From: Bacteroides sp.
GTDB lineage: Bacteria; Bacteroidota; Bacteroidia; Bacteroidales; Muribaculaceae
Assembly: GCA_014802325.1 (NCBI GenBank)
Contig: JAAVCK010000018.1
Location: forward strand, 1 to 44,196
DNA length: 44,196 nucleotides
Reading direction: 5' to 3'
The notes under the pieces are model-generated. The model worked only from the letters and a program-made list of their open reading frames with translations, was not told the DNA's origin and made no database searches. Shown here in pieces: positions 17,837 to 27,400 of the stretch. A program made the position numbers and the translations under genes. How positions within the stretch are numbered: position 1 is the stretch's first letter; each line of letters opens with the position of its first letter.

Positions 17837-19387
17837 TTAATCATTCTCGCTTTCTTTATCGAGCTTGCGCCATCCGCGACGACGTGCACGCATGAATGGT
17901 CCTTCGGGTGCAGGGATTGAGGGCGTGCGAGGTGTGTCGAGGCTCAGGAGCGCATCGGGATTGCGACGGCGTCCGAGCAGGCGGGTTGCTTCCGATGTTT
18001 CGGGACGACCGGGTCGGGTAGGCCGACCGGGTCTTGCGGGACGGGTAGGTCGGGCAGGGCGTGAGCTGCGCGAGGAGGCGCTTGGCTTGCGGTCAGATTC
18101 CTTGCCACCCATGCCGCGTCGGCGGGCGTCGGCCTTCCACTCGTTGTCGGTAAGGCGGCGCGGACGGTCAGAGTCGCGGCGCGGGGCGCGGTCGCTCTTG
18201 ATGGAGCCACCCTCGCGGCGGAATGTGGTTTTGTCGCCGTCGAATATGATATATTCGCGGAGCTGGCAGTCGAGACCGCCGTTTTGCATCTCCTCCTTCA
18301 GCGAGGGGGTGAGACCTATCTTGGCAAGATAGTCCTCGTTGGAGGAAATCACCCATGCGTGGTAGCCGCGGAAAACGTGTTTGAGCTTCGAGCCGAGTGT
18401 CTCGTAAAGTTTCTCCATGTCGTCGACATTGATGCGCTCGCCGTAGGGGGGATTGGTGATGAGCACACCGGGAGTGCCGTCGGCGGGAGCTTCGTCCCAC
18501 TTCACGATGGGCTTGATGCGGAGCACGACGTATTCGTCAACACCGGCGGCAAGTACATTCTGCTCGGCTATTGAGACGGCTTTCGGAGAAATGTCGGAGC
18601 CGTAGATTTTGAATGGAATTTCGCGGGGAGCCGGGCCTTCGTTGAGTACGCTTTCAAAAAGCTCGGGGTCAAATTCGGGCCAGTTTTCAAAGGCAAATGA
18701 GTTGCGGAACTTGCCGGGCTTGATGCCGGCTGCTATCATGGCAGCTTCGACAAGGAAGGTGCCGGAGCCGCACATGGGGTCGACGAAAGGTGACTGTCCT
18801 TTCCACCCGCTCTTGAGGATGATGCCGGCGGCAAGTACCTCGTTGATAGGAGCTTCGGTGGTGGCCACGCGCCATCCGCGCTTGTGGAGCGATTCGCCGG
18901 AAGAGTTGAGCGACAGGGTGACACGGTCGCCGTCGATATGCACGTTGATCATCACATCAGCGTCGCGCAGACGGACTCCGGGACGCTTGTCGGGTCCGAA
19001 TTTGTCTTTGAAATAGTCGACTATGGCATCTTTGACACGGTAGGTGACGAAGCGCGAGTGGGTGAACTCGCTCGAATGAGCCACAGTGTCAATAGAGAAA
19101 GTCTTGTCGAGACTGAGCACTTGCGACCAGTCATATTCCTTTACCATCTCGTAGAGGGTGTCGGGGTCGGCCGCCATGAACTTGTAGATAGGCTTGAGAA
19201 TACTCAAGGCTGTGCGGCAGCAGATATTGGCGCGGTACATCATCGCCTTGTCGCCCTCAAACGACACCATGCGGCGTCCGGGCGTCACGTTTTCAGCTCC
19301 GAGCTGACGGAGCTCCTCGGCCAGCACATCTTCCAGACCTTTGAGAGTCTTGGCCACCATCTCAAAGTTTTGCTTTATTTCACTCAT
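17837..19387 (-). CDS. THUMP-domain class I SAM-dependent RNA methyltransferase with R/P-rich tail
   Basis: A 516-residue protein of the RlmL/YcbY N-terminal-half type, which makes N2-methylguanosine in 23S rRNA in studied members. Residues 1 to about 160 form the ferredoxin-like and THUMP RNA-binding part (VAKTLKGLEDVLAEELRQLG at the start). About 165-385 is the Rossmann methyltransferase, with FVDPMCGSGTFLVEAA as the SAM loop and the catalytic TNPPYGERI near residue 310. After about 395 comes a low-complexity, Arg/Pro/Ser-rich basic tail with RPTRPARP-type repeats, probably disordered and RNA-binding. It is the first gene of the operon with purD and has a strong promoter at 19481-19512. Confidence 0.9.
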   Translation of the reverse strand: MSEIKQNFEMVAKTLKGLEDVLAEELRQLGAENVTPGRRMVSFEGDKAMMYRANICCRTALSILKPIYKFMAADPDTLYEMVKEYDWSQVLSLDKTFSIDTVAHSSEFTHSRFVTYRVKDAIVDYFKDKFGPDKRPGVRLRDADVMINVHIDGDRVTLSLNSSGESLHKRGWRVATTEAPINEVLAAGIILKSGWKGQSPFVDPMCGSGTFLVEAAMIAAGIKPGKFRNSFAFENWPEFDPELFESVLNEGPAPREIPFKIYGSDISPKAVSIAEQNVLAAGVDEYVVLRIKPIVKWDEAPADGTPGVLITNPPYGERINVDDMEKLYETLGSKLKHVFRGYHAWVISSNEDYLAKIGLTPSLKEEMQNGGLDCQLREYIIFDGDKTTFRREGGSIKSDRAPRRDSDRPRRLTDNEWKADARRRGMGGKESDRKPSASSRSSRPARPTRPARPGRPTRPGRPETSEATRLLGRRRNPDALLSLDTPRTPSIPAPEGPFMRARRRGWRKLDKESEND

Positions 19388-19480
19388 AGATTTGAATTAT
19401 GAAAAGCGCACCGGCGCTGTCAACAGTGATAGTCAATGTACAATCTGTCCCATGGCATCTCCGGCTCCGGAACAGCATTG

Positions 19481-19512
19481 CAAAGTTATATCAAAATCTT
19501 CGGTTGAGCAAA
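19481..19512 (-). promoter_or_regulatory. Promoter of the THUMP methyltransferase/purD operon
   Basis: On the minus strand TTTG (19512-19509), 20 bases, then TAACTTTG (19488-19481): a full match to the Bacteroidota promoter. The TTTG overlaps the last bases of the T tract of the tRNA-Gln terminator, so terminator and promoter are packed together. The predicted leader is about 87 bases. Confidence 0.75.
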
Positions 19513-19543
19513 TAAAAAAGCAAGGAGCCGGGGGGCTCCTTGC
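19511..19543 (-). terminator. Intrinsic terminator of tRNA-Gln
   Basis: A perfect 10-base-pair stem (GCAAGGAGCC, 19520-19529, with its complement at 19534-19543, loop of four) is followed on the minus strand by TTTTTTATT. It begins 6 bases beyond the tRNA 3' end. Confidence 0.92.
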
Positions 19544-19548
19544 CGATG

Positions 19549-19619
19549 TTGTCTTACAAGGATTCGAACCTTGACAGGCAGAACCAAAAACTGCAGTGCT
19601 ACCATTACACCATAAGACA
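19549..19619 (-). tRNA. tRNA-Gln (anticodon TTG)
   Basis: A complete 71-base cloverleaf. The acceptor TGTCTTA pairs with TAAGACA and a discriminator A follows; CCA is not encoded. The T arm is CAAGG-TTCGAAT-CCTTG. The anticodon loop is TTTTGGT with anticodon TTG, so it is glutamine. The last anticodon-stem pair (31:39) is T-T instead of a normal pair, a small oddity. It has its own promoter (19664-19694) and terminator. Confidence 0.95.
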
Positions 19620-19663
19620 ATCCTTATAGCTCAAGCCGCCGGGTGCGACGGCCTAAAGCAGTG

Positions 19664-19694
19664 CAAAGTTACAGCTAATTCAGTGACGGGCAAA
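19664..19694 (-). promoter_or_regulatory. Promoter of tRNA-Gln
   Basis: On the minus strand TTTG (19694-19691), 19 bases, then TAACTTTG (19671-19664). The -7 box ends 45 bases before the mature tRNA 5' end, leaving a short leader for processing. It lies just downstream of the carB stop codon, where I see no carB terminator. Confidence 0.8.
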
Positions 19695-19709
19695 GTGAAT
19701 TAACAAATT

Positions 19710-22700
19710 TTAATATTCGTCCCAGGCCTTGATCTCGATGTCGTCGAGCGGATGAGTGGTGAAAGCTTCGATGAAAGCCGATGCAAGGCGGGCGTTTGTG
19801 AGCAGTGGGATGTTGAGGTCGGTAGCGGCGCGTCGTATGCGGTAGCCGTTGGATAGCTCGGATGAGGAGTAGTTTTTGGGGATGTTGACCACGAGGTCGA
19901 TCTTGTGGTCGTGAAGAAGCTGTTCGGCCTGAGGCTGACAGTTGGTCTCGCTGGGCCAGTAGGCGCGGATGGTTGGTATACCGTTCTCACTGAGGTATTT
20001 GTGAGTGCCGCCGGTAGCGTAGATGGTATAGCCCTTATTGTTGAGCAGGTGGGCAGCATCGAGCATGGCCGATTTGGATTTGGGCCCTCCGGTGGAGAGG
20101 AGCACTGTGCGGCGCGGTATGCGCTGACCCACGGAGATGAGAGCCTTCATGAGCGCTTCGGAAGAGTCCACGCCAAGACATCCCACCTCGCCGGTCGAAG
20201 CCATGTCGACACCGAGCACGGGGTCGGCACCCTGAAGGCGCGAGAATGAGAATTGCGATGCTTTGATGCCTACGTAGTCGAGGTCAAAGGCGCTCTTGCC
20301 GGGCTTCTCGACGTTGAGACCGAGCATGACACGTGTGGCCAGATCGATGAAATTGATTTTCAATACCTTGGATACGAATGGGAAGCTTCGCGAGGCTCGG
20401 AGGTTACATTCGATGACCTTGATATCGTTGTTTTTGGCAAGGAACTGGATATTGAACGGACCCGAGATGTGGAGCGCTTCGGCTATGCGGCGAGAGATCT
20501 TGCGGATGCGTCGCATGGTCTCGACATAGAGTTTCTGCGGGGGAAACTGTATGGTGGCGTCGCCTGAGTGTACGCCAGCATATTCTATGTGCTCGGAAAT
20601 GGCGTAGGCCACTATCTCGCCTTTGCAAGCCACGGCGTCCATCTCTATTTCCTTGGCCTGCGAGATGAACTGCGACACTACTACGGGGTGCTTCTTCGAT
20701 ACGTTGGCCGCGAGGCGGAGGAAGCGTGTGAGCTGGTCGTCGTTGTGGCATACGTTCATAGCCGCTCCCGAGAGTACGTAGCTGGGTCGGACGAGCACGG
20801 GGTAGCCTACTTCGTCGATGAAGCGGTGTATGTCGTCCATAGAAGTCAGTTCGCTCCAGCGGGGCTGGTCGATGCCAAGGCGGTCGAGCATGGCCGAGAA
20901 CTTGTTGCGGTCTTCGGCGTTGTCGATGTCGCGGGCCTGAGTGCCGAGGATGTTAACACCCTGCTGGTCAAGGCGTGTGGCAAGGTTGTTGGGTATCTGT
21001 CCGCCCACGGAGAGTATGGTGCCGTGGGGCTGTTCGAGATCGAGTATGTCCATGACGCGCTCGAATGTGAGCTCGTCGAAGTAGAGGCGGTCGCAGATGT
21101 CGTAGTCGGTCGACACGGTCTCGGGGTTGTAGTTGATCATGACCGAACGCCATCCGTTGCGCTTCACGGTCATAAGAGCGTTGACCGAGCACCAGTCAAA
21201 TTCCACTGACGAGCCGATGCGGTAGGCGCCCGAGCCGAGCACCACGATAGAGCGGTGGTCGTGGAGATAGTTGACGTCGTTTTGCGAGCCGTTGTAGGTG
21301 AGGTAGAGATAGTTGGTCATGGCCGGATATTCGGCGGCGAGGGTGTCGATCTGCTTCACCACGGGCACTATTCCGAGCTGCTTGCGGAGATTACGCACCT
21401 GAAGGTTAGCGCTTTCGGCGTCGATATCCATGTCGCCTTTCATCACCTCGCGTGCAATCTGGAAGTCGGAGAAACCCTGACTCTTGGCCTGACGGAGCAG
21501 CTGCTCGGGGAGGAGGTCGAGCTGATCGTATTGAGCAAGTTCGCCGGAGGTGGTGATGATATTATGGAGCTTGTGGAGAAACCACTTGTCGATCTTGGTG
21601 AGCTCGTGGATGCGGTCGACGGTGTAGCCCTGCTGCATGGCCTGCGATATGATAAATATGCGCTTGTCGGTGGGGGAGGCGAGAGCGCGGTCGATGTCGT
21701 CGACTTTCACGGGGTGATTGCCCACGAATCCGTGCATGCCCTGACCGATCATGCGGAGGCCTTTCTGAATTACTTCCTCGAAAGTGCGGCCTATAGCCAT
21801 GACTTCGCCTACAGACTTCATGGATGAGCCGATCTCGCGGCGGACACCGTGGAATTTACCGAGGTCCCAGCGCGGTATCTTGCACACGATATAGTCAAGA
21901 GCCGGCTCGAAGAAGGCTGAGGTTTCGAGCGTGACGGAGTTTTTCAGATCGAAGAGACCGTAGCCGAGACCGAGCTTGGCGGCTACGAAAGCCAGAGGGT
22001 AGCCGGTGGCTTTGGAAGCGAGAGCCGAGGAGCGGCTGAGGCGTGCGTTGACCTCGATGACGCGGTAGTCCATCGAGGCGGGGTCAAAGGCATACTGCAC
22101 GTTACATTCGCCCACGATGCCGATGTGGCGTATGATCTTGATGGCGAGTTTACGCAGATAGTGGTAGTCTTCGTTGGTGAGGGTCTGCGAGGGAGCTACT
22201 ACGATGGACTCGCCGGTGTGGATGCCGAGAGGGTCGAAGTTTTCCATGTTGCAGACGGTGATACAGTTGTCAAAACGGTCGCGCACCACTTCGTATTCAA
22301 CTTCTTTCCAGCCCTTGAGCGATTTCTCGACGAGAACCTGCGGGGAGAAAGACAGAGCCTTGTCGACGAGCGAAACGAGTTCCTGCTCGTTGTCGCAGAA
22401 TCCGCTTCCGAGTCCGCCCAGAGCGTAGGCGGCGCGCACGATCACCGGATAGCCAAGCTGCTCAGCGGCGTGCATGGCTTCGAGGGTGGTGGATACGGCC
22501 TGGCTCTTGATGGTCTTGACGTTGATTTCGTCGAGTTTATGCACGAAGAGCTCGCGGTCTTCGGTGTCCATTATGGCCTGGACGGGTGTACCGAGCACTT
22601 CCACGCCGTATTTTTCAAGCACGCCGGAGCGATAGAGCTCTACGCCGCAGTTGAGGGCGGTCTGTCCGCCGAATGCGAGCAGGATACCGTCGGGGCGTTC

Positions 22701-22937
22701 GCGGGCTATGACCTTTTCCACGAAGTAGGGAGTGACGGGAAGGAAGTATATCTTGTCGGCAAACCCTTCGGAGGTCTGTACGGTGGCTATGTTGGGGTTG
22801 ATGAGGACGGTGGTGATACCTTCTTCCTTCATTGCCTTAAGGGCCTGAGAACCGGAGTAGTCAAATTCGCCGGCCTCGCCTATCTTGAGAGCTCCGCTAC
22901 CGAGCAGGAGCACTTTTCTGATTGATTCGTTGCGCAT
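19710..22937 (-). CDS. carB: Carbamoyl-phosphate synthase large subunit
   Basis: A 1075-residue subunit that makes carbamoyl phosphate from bicarbonate, ammonia and two ATP for arginine and pyrimidine synthesis; length matches the E. coli protein (1073). Two ATP-grasp halves are visible: the first with GSGALKIGEAGEFDYSGSQA (13-32) and LLAFGGQTALNCG, the second with VLGSGAYRIGSSVEFDW near 567 and ILSVGGQIPNNLA. The C-terminal MGS-like allosteric domain starts near residue 940 (LSTGGPKSKSAMLDAA, then YATGGTHKYL). It starts 15 bases after carA ends. Confidence 0.97.
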   Translation of the reverse strand: MRNESIRKVLLLGSGALKIGEAGEFDYSGSQALKAMKEEGITTVLINPNIATVQTSEGFADKIYFLPVTPYFVEKVIARERPDGILLAFGGQTALNCGVELYRSGVLEKYGVEVLGTPVQAIMDTEDRELFVHKLDEINVKTIKSQAVSTTLEAMHAAEQLGYPVIVRAAYALGGLGSGFCDNEQELVSLVDKALSFSPQVLVEKSLKGWKEVEYEVVRDRFDNCITVCNMENFDPLGIHTGESIVVAPSQTLTNEDYHYLRKLAIKIIRHIGIVGECNVQYAFDPASMDYRVIEVNARLSRSSALASKATGYPLAFVAAKLGLGYGLFDLKNSVTLETSAFFEPALDYIVCKIPRWDLGKFHGVRREIGSSMKSVGEVMAIGRTFEEVIQKGLRMIGQGMHGFVGNHPVKVDDIDRALASPTDKRIFIISQAMQQGYTVDRIHELTKIDKWFLHKLHNIITTSGELAQYDQLDLLPEQLLRQAKSQGFSDFQIAREVMKGDMDIDAESANLQVRNLRKQLGIVPVVKQIDTLAAEYPAMTNYLYLTYNGSQNDVNYLHDHRSIVVLGSGAYRIGSSVEFDWCSVNALMTVKRNGWRSVMINYNPETVSTDYDICDRLYFDELTFERVMDILDLEQPHGTILSVGGQIPNNLATRLDQQGVNILGTQARDIDNAEDRNKFSAMLDRLGIDQPRWSELTSMDDIHRFIDEVGYPVLVRPSYVLSGAAMNVCHNDDQLTRFLRLAANVSKKHPVVVSQFISQAKEIEMDAVACKGEIVAYAISEHIEYAGVHSGDATIQFPPQKLYVETMRRIRKISRRIAEALHISGPFNIQFLAKNNDIKVIECNLRASRSFPFVSKVLKINFIDLATRVMLGLNVEKPGKSAFDLDYVGIKASQFSFSRLQGADPVLGVDMASTGEVGCLGVDSSEALMKALISVGQRIPRRTVLLSTGGPKSKSAMLDAAHLLNNKGYTIYATGGTHKYLSENGIPTIRAYWPSETNCQPQAEQLLHDHKIDLVVNIPKNYSSSELSNGYRIRRAATDLNIPLLTNARLASAFIEAFTTHPLDDIEIKAWDEY

Positions 22938-22952
22938 GGTGGGGTGATGGTT

Positions 22953-24029
22953 TTAGATCATAGCTATGAATTCGTCGAAAAGGAATTCGGTATCTTTCGG
23001 ACCCGAGCTTGCTTCGGGGTGGAACTGAGCTGAGAAGTAGGGGAGAGTCTTGTGGCGTATGCCTTCGTTTGTGCCGTCGTTCATGTTGATGAAGAGGGGT
23101 TCCCAGTCGGCGGGGAGAGTGTCGTTGTCGACGGCGAATCCGTGGTTCTGTGAAGTGATGAAGCAACGCTCCGTACCGGCGCGTCTTACGGGCTGGTTGT
23201 GGCTGCGGTGGCCATATTTGAGTTTATATGTCTTCGCACCGGCGGCTTTGGCCAGGAGCTGGTTGCCCATGCAGATGCCGCAAATGGGTTTGCCGGTGGT
23301 CATGGCTTTACGGATAAGCTCTACGGTCTCGCCGGCCATGTCGGGGTTGCCGGGTCCGTTGGATATGAAGAGTCCGTCGTAGGGTATGGATGTGAAGTCG
23401 TAGTTCCAGGGCACGCGAATCACTTTCACGCCGCGACGTGTGAGGCAACGGATAATGTTGTGTTTCACGCCGCAGTCCACGAGCACAACGGTCTTTTCTC
23501 CGTCGCCGTGAACCTCCACTTCCTTACACGATACTTTTGCCACGAGGTTTTCTTTGTTGGGGTCGTAGAACGGAATGGCGTCGGCGTCTTCGCCTTCCAT
23601 CACGATCTTGCCGAGCATGGAGCCGTGTTCGCGGAGATGCTTGGTGAGGGCACGGGTGTCGATGCCGTAAATTCCGGGGATTTTTTCTTCCTGAAGCCAC
23701 TGAGCCAGAGAGCGGTCGGCCTGCCAGTGGGAGTGTTCAAACGAGTAGTCCTGAGCCACGATGGCTTTGCAATGGATGTGGTCGCTTTCGTAGTATTCGC
23801 TGACGTCGTCTTTCTCGCGGCGCGGCGGCACGCCGTAGTTTCCGAGAATGGGGTAGGTGGTGACGAGAATCTGACCCTGATAGGAAGGGTCGGTAAGGCT
23901 CTCTGGGTAGCCGGTCATTGCTGTGTTGAACACTACTTCGCCGGCTGTAGAGCCTTCATAGCCGAAGGATTTACCTTCCATCGTGGTGCCGTCCTCAAGG
24001 ATGAGAAACGCGCGCTTTGATTGTCGCAT
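22953..24029 (-). CDS. carA: Carbamoyl-phosphate synthase small (glutaminase) subunit
   Basis: A class I glutamine amidotransferase that supplies ammonia to CarB. The N-terminal CarA domain (ILEDGTTMEGKSFG, then TGYPESLTDPSYQGQI) is followed by the GATase domain. Its nucleophile Cys is in GICMGNQLL (near residue 250) and its His-Glu pair is in FHPEAS (near residue 336). The frame is open up to an ATG at 24071, but I choose the ATG at 24029 (MRQSKRAF, 358 residues). That fits family N-termini, and the promoter at 24059-24066 lies between the two ATGs, so the upstream one would not be transcribed. It is divergent from the susC operon. Confidence 0.95.
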   Translation of the reverse strand: MRQSKRAFLILEDGTTMEGKSFGYEGSTAGEVVFNTAMTGYPESLTDPSYQGQILVTTYPILGNYGVPPRREKDDVSEYYESDHIHCKAIVAQDYSFEHSHWQADRSLAQWLQEEKIPGIYGIDTRALTKHLREHGSMLGKIVMEGEDADAIPFYDPNKENLVAKVSCKEVEVHGDGEKTVVLVDCGVKHNIIRCLTRRGVKVIRVPWNYDFTSIPYDGLFISNGPGNPDMAGETVELIRKAMTTGKPICGICMGNQLLAKAAGAKTYKLKYGHRSHNQPVRRAGTERCFITSQNHGFAVDNDTLPADWEPLFINMNDGTNEGIRHKTLPYFSAQFHPEASSGPKDTEFLFDEFIAMI

Positions 24030-24058
24030 ACTGTGTAATGGTTGGGTGAAATACTTTG

Positions 24059-24066
24059 CAAAGATA
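24059..24066 (-). promoter_or_regulatory. Promoter -7 element of carAB
   Basis: The minus strand reads TATCTTTG, and 20 bases upstream stands TTTC, one mismatch from TTTG. The transcript would begin near 24052 with a leader of about 23 bases, too short for a long attenuator. Confidence 0.6.
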
Positions 24067-24268
24067 AGCATTTTTTTTCAGAGCGCGAAAGGATTGTAGC
24101 CATAAGGGAAATATTAATGGGTGCGGGGATCGCGCGCGTGCGCGTATTTTATATAATGTGTGACGTGAAGCGGTGGCTGAATATGAGGGCGTAATGTGTA
24201 ACGATTGTCAACGAAAAGCGACGGAATATTGCAATTATAATGTTAAAATGCTACTTTTTTCGGGCTAT

Positions 24269-24302
24269 TTTGTAACTTTTTTCATTTTTTGTTGTATCTT
24301 TG
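24269..24302 (+). promoter_or_regulatory. Promoter of the susC/susD operon
   Basis: TTTG (24269-24272), 22 bases, then TATCTTTG (24295-24302). The spacing is slightly longer than the usual 19-21. A CTAAAC-ATT-GTTTAG hairpin (24308-24322) falls at the predicted transcript start, and the leader to the ATG is about 110 bases of mostly A/T. The rest of 24067-24268 holds no gene that I can see. Confidence 0.6.
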
Positions 24303-24416
24303 CATCTCTAAACATTGTTTAGTAGCTCTTGACCAAATCATAACAGGTTTCCAATAACGTGTAACTATTGATAAAAATTATTTAAAAACTATATTGTCTA
24401 ATTCTTTAAAAAAGGT

Positions 24417-27400
24417 ATGAAAAAGCTGTTTCTATTACTTACGGCCGTATTCTGTTTCGCAGTGATGGCGCAAGCCCGTACCATCAGCGGAACGGTGATC
24501 GATGCCGAAAATGAAGAGCCTCTGCCGGGTGCGACGGTTGTGCCTAACGGTGGCGGAACCGGAGTAGCAACCGACTTTGACGGTAACTTCACAATGGAAA
24601 TCCCCGACAATGTGAAGACAGTGACTGTCTCCTATGTGGGATATGCTCCCCAGACCGCTCAGGTCGCTGAAAACATGGTGATAAAGATGGTCGCCGACAA
24701 TCAGCTCGAAACTGTAGTCGTGGTAGGCTACGGTCAGAGCAAGAAACTTGGTTCGGTGGTAGGTTCGGTATCTGTAGTTGGCGAGCAGGTGTTTAAGGAT
24801 GTGCCCACCGCTACATTCCTCGATGCTCTCCAGGGTCAGGTGCCCGGTCTTAACATCGCATCAAACTCGGGTGACCCCTCGGCCAACGAGATGCACATAC
24901 GTATGCGTGGTGTGAACTCGCTCAACGCCGGAAATACACCTCTGTTTATTCTTGACGGTGCTCCTATCACTTCGGCAGTGTTCACTACGCTGAATCCTTC
25001 TGACATCGAGTCAGTGACAGTGCTTAAGGATGCATCTTCGGTAGCTATCTACGGTTCGCGTGCTGCCAATGGTGTGATCGTGATCACTTCCAAGAAAGGT
25101 AAGTTTCAGGAAAAAGCCAAGGTCAACATCCGCGCTTCTTATGGATGGTCGCAGATGGCCCACGACAATGTGACGATGATGAACTCCGAGCAGTATATCC
25201 GTTACCGCGATCTTATAGGCAAGCCCGTATCTGAAGAAATCCGCTCGCTCGTGGATAACTACGGTATTTCTACCAACTGGCGCGATGAGGTTTTCAACAG
25301 CTCAGCTCCCACCTATCAGCTTGACGCATCAGTGCGCGGCGGTAGCGAAAATTCAAGCTACTACGTGTCGCTCAACCACTATGACGCTGACGGTATCATG
25401 CCTCAGTCGCATCTCCGTCGTTCGACTCTCCGTGCGAACATTACTACCCGTGTGACCGACTGGTTCCGCTTCGGCTTCAAGACCAACCTCGGTTATGAGA
25501 AGGGTGAGACCAACTCACAGAATAATTCAGCATATTCGGGCGGTGGAACAGCATATATGGCCAACCCCTCTATGTTTGCTCGAGTTGCATTCCCTTATGA
25601 TTCGCCCCGCTACTATACATTTACGCAGGACGGCCAGATAGTATACGGCGATAAAGTAAAATATCTTCGCTATTCAGAACTGGTAATGCCCGATGCGCTT
25701 GCAGCTACGCAGAGCCGTGCTCAGAAGAATCTTTCGATCAATACTTCGATAGATGAGACTATCGTGCCGATAGAGGGTCTTACAATCCGTGCGCAGCAGA
25801 ATGTAGATGCGTATGACTATCGCTATTCGGGCTATCAGTATCCACGCGAAGCTGAACTTACTCCAATGGGTGACGTTAACGATTGGTATGGATCGCCCAC
25901 TGGAAGTAACAGCCAGAGTTTCCAGCGCTACTATTCGTTTACTTATACCAATACAGCAGAGTATACCCGTACTATTGCTGATGTGCATAACCTTACAGTC
26001 CTTCTTGGTCAGGAAGCGATTATTACAAAAAATGAGCAGTTTGGTGCTTATGGCGCCGGCTATACTGACTCTCGTCTGATGTTCCTCGGTAATGCTATCT
26101 CTCCCCTTACTACCGATAATCTCAGCCAGTCACTTACCAAGTCGGTATTTAATTCATTCTTTGGTACTGCAAGCTATGACTATAACAACCGTTACTTTGT
26201 AGACGCTACTTACCGTCGCGACGGTAGCTCGAAGTTTGCAGCCGGTCACCGTTGGGCCAACTTCTGGTCACTCGGTGGAATGTGGCGTATCACTAATGAA
26301 GATTTCATGAAGTCAGTAACCTGGCTTAATGATCTCAGTCTCCGTCTGAGCTACGGTACTACCGGTAACTCTTCTATTTCAGATTGGCTTTATACCGGTA
26401 CACTTGCCGGTGGTAATATATATACCGGTGGTCTGACAGGCAATGATGGTCAGTCAATAGGTATTTCATCTGCTTCAAATAAAGACCTTACTTGGGAGAC
26501 AGTGCGTGCTTGGGACCTCGGTCTCGGATTCGCAGTACTCAACAATAAGATCAAAGGTGAGATAGACTTCTATCGCAAGGAGACTGTTGACATGCTTATG
26601 TCAATTCCCTATTCGTATACTACCGGTTTCTCAGGCGGTTACGGTAATATTGGTAACATGACCAATACCGGTGTGGATATCGATCTTAACTTTGCCATCT
26701 TTACTACTAAAGACTGGTACTGGGGTATTCGTGCCAACTTCAACTACAACCGTAACGAGATCACCAAACTCTTCGACGGTCAGGATACATTCACTATACC
26801 TAATACCGGAGTGCAGTACAAAGTAGGTCACTCGGCCGGTGAAATGTATACAGTTGAGTATGCAGGCGTTGACCCACGCGATGGTCAGCAGATGTGGATC
26901 GACAAGGATGGTAACCTTACCAAGCAGTTCAATGAAGAGCGCGATGCCAAGCTGATAGGTAAGAGCATGTATGCTCCCTACTCAGGCGGTTTCGGTACGG
27001 ACATACGCTGGCGCGATTTAAGCCTGCGCGTTGACTTCAACTGGGCAGCCAAGAAGTATATGACCAACAATGACCGTTACTTCATCGAGAACAATAACTT
27101 CGCAGATCAGTCAAACCAGAATGTGAAGATGCTTGAAGTATGGACATATCCGGGCCAGATCACCGATGTGCCCGCAGCCGACGGTCAGACCCTTCAGTTT
27201 GACTCTCACCTTATCGAGAATGCTTCATACCTCCGTCTGAAGAATCTTACTCTGACTTACAAACTTCCTCAGAGCGTGCTCAACAAGCTGCACCTCGACA
27301 ACGTGGCCTTCCACTTTACAGGTCGAAACTTGCTGACATTCACTGACTATTCGGGATATGATCCTGAACCTGAAACTAACGTAGTAGCATTCTACTATCC

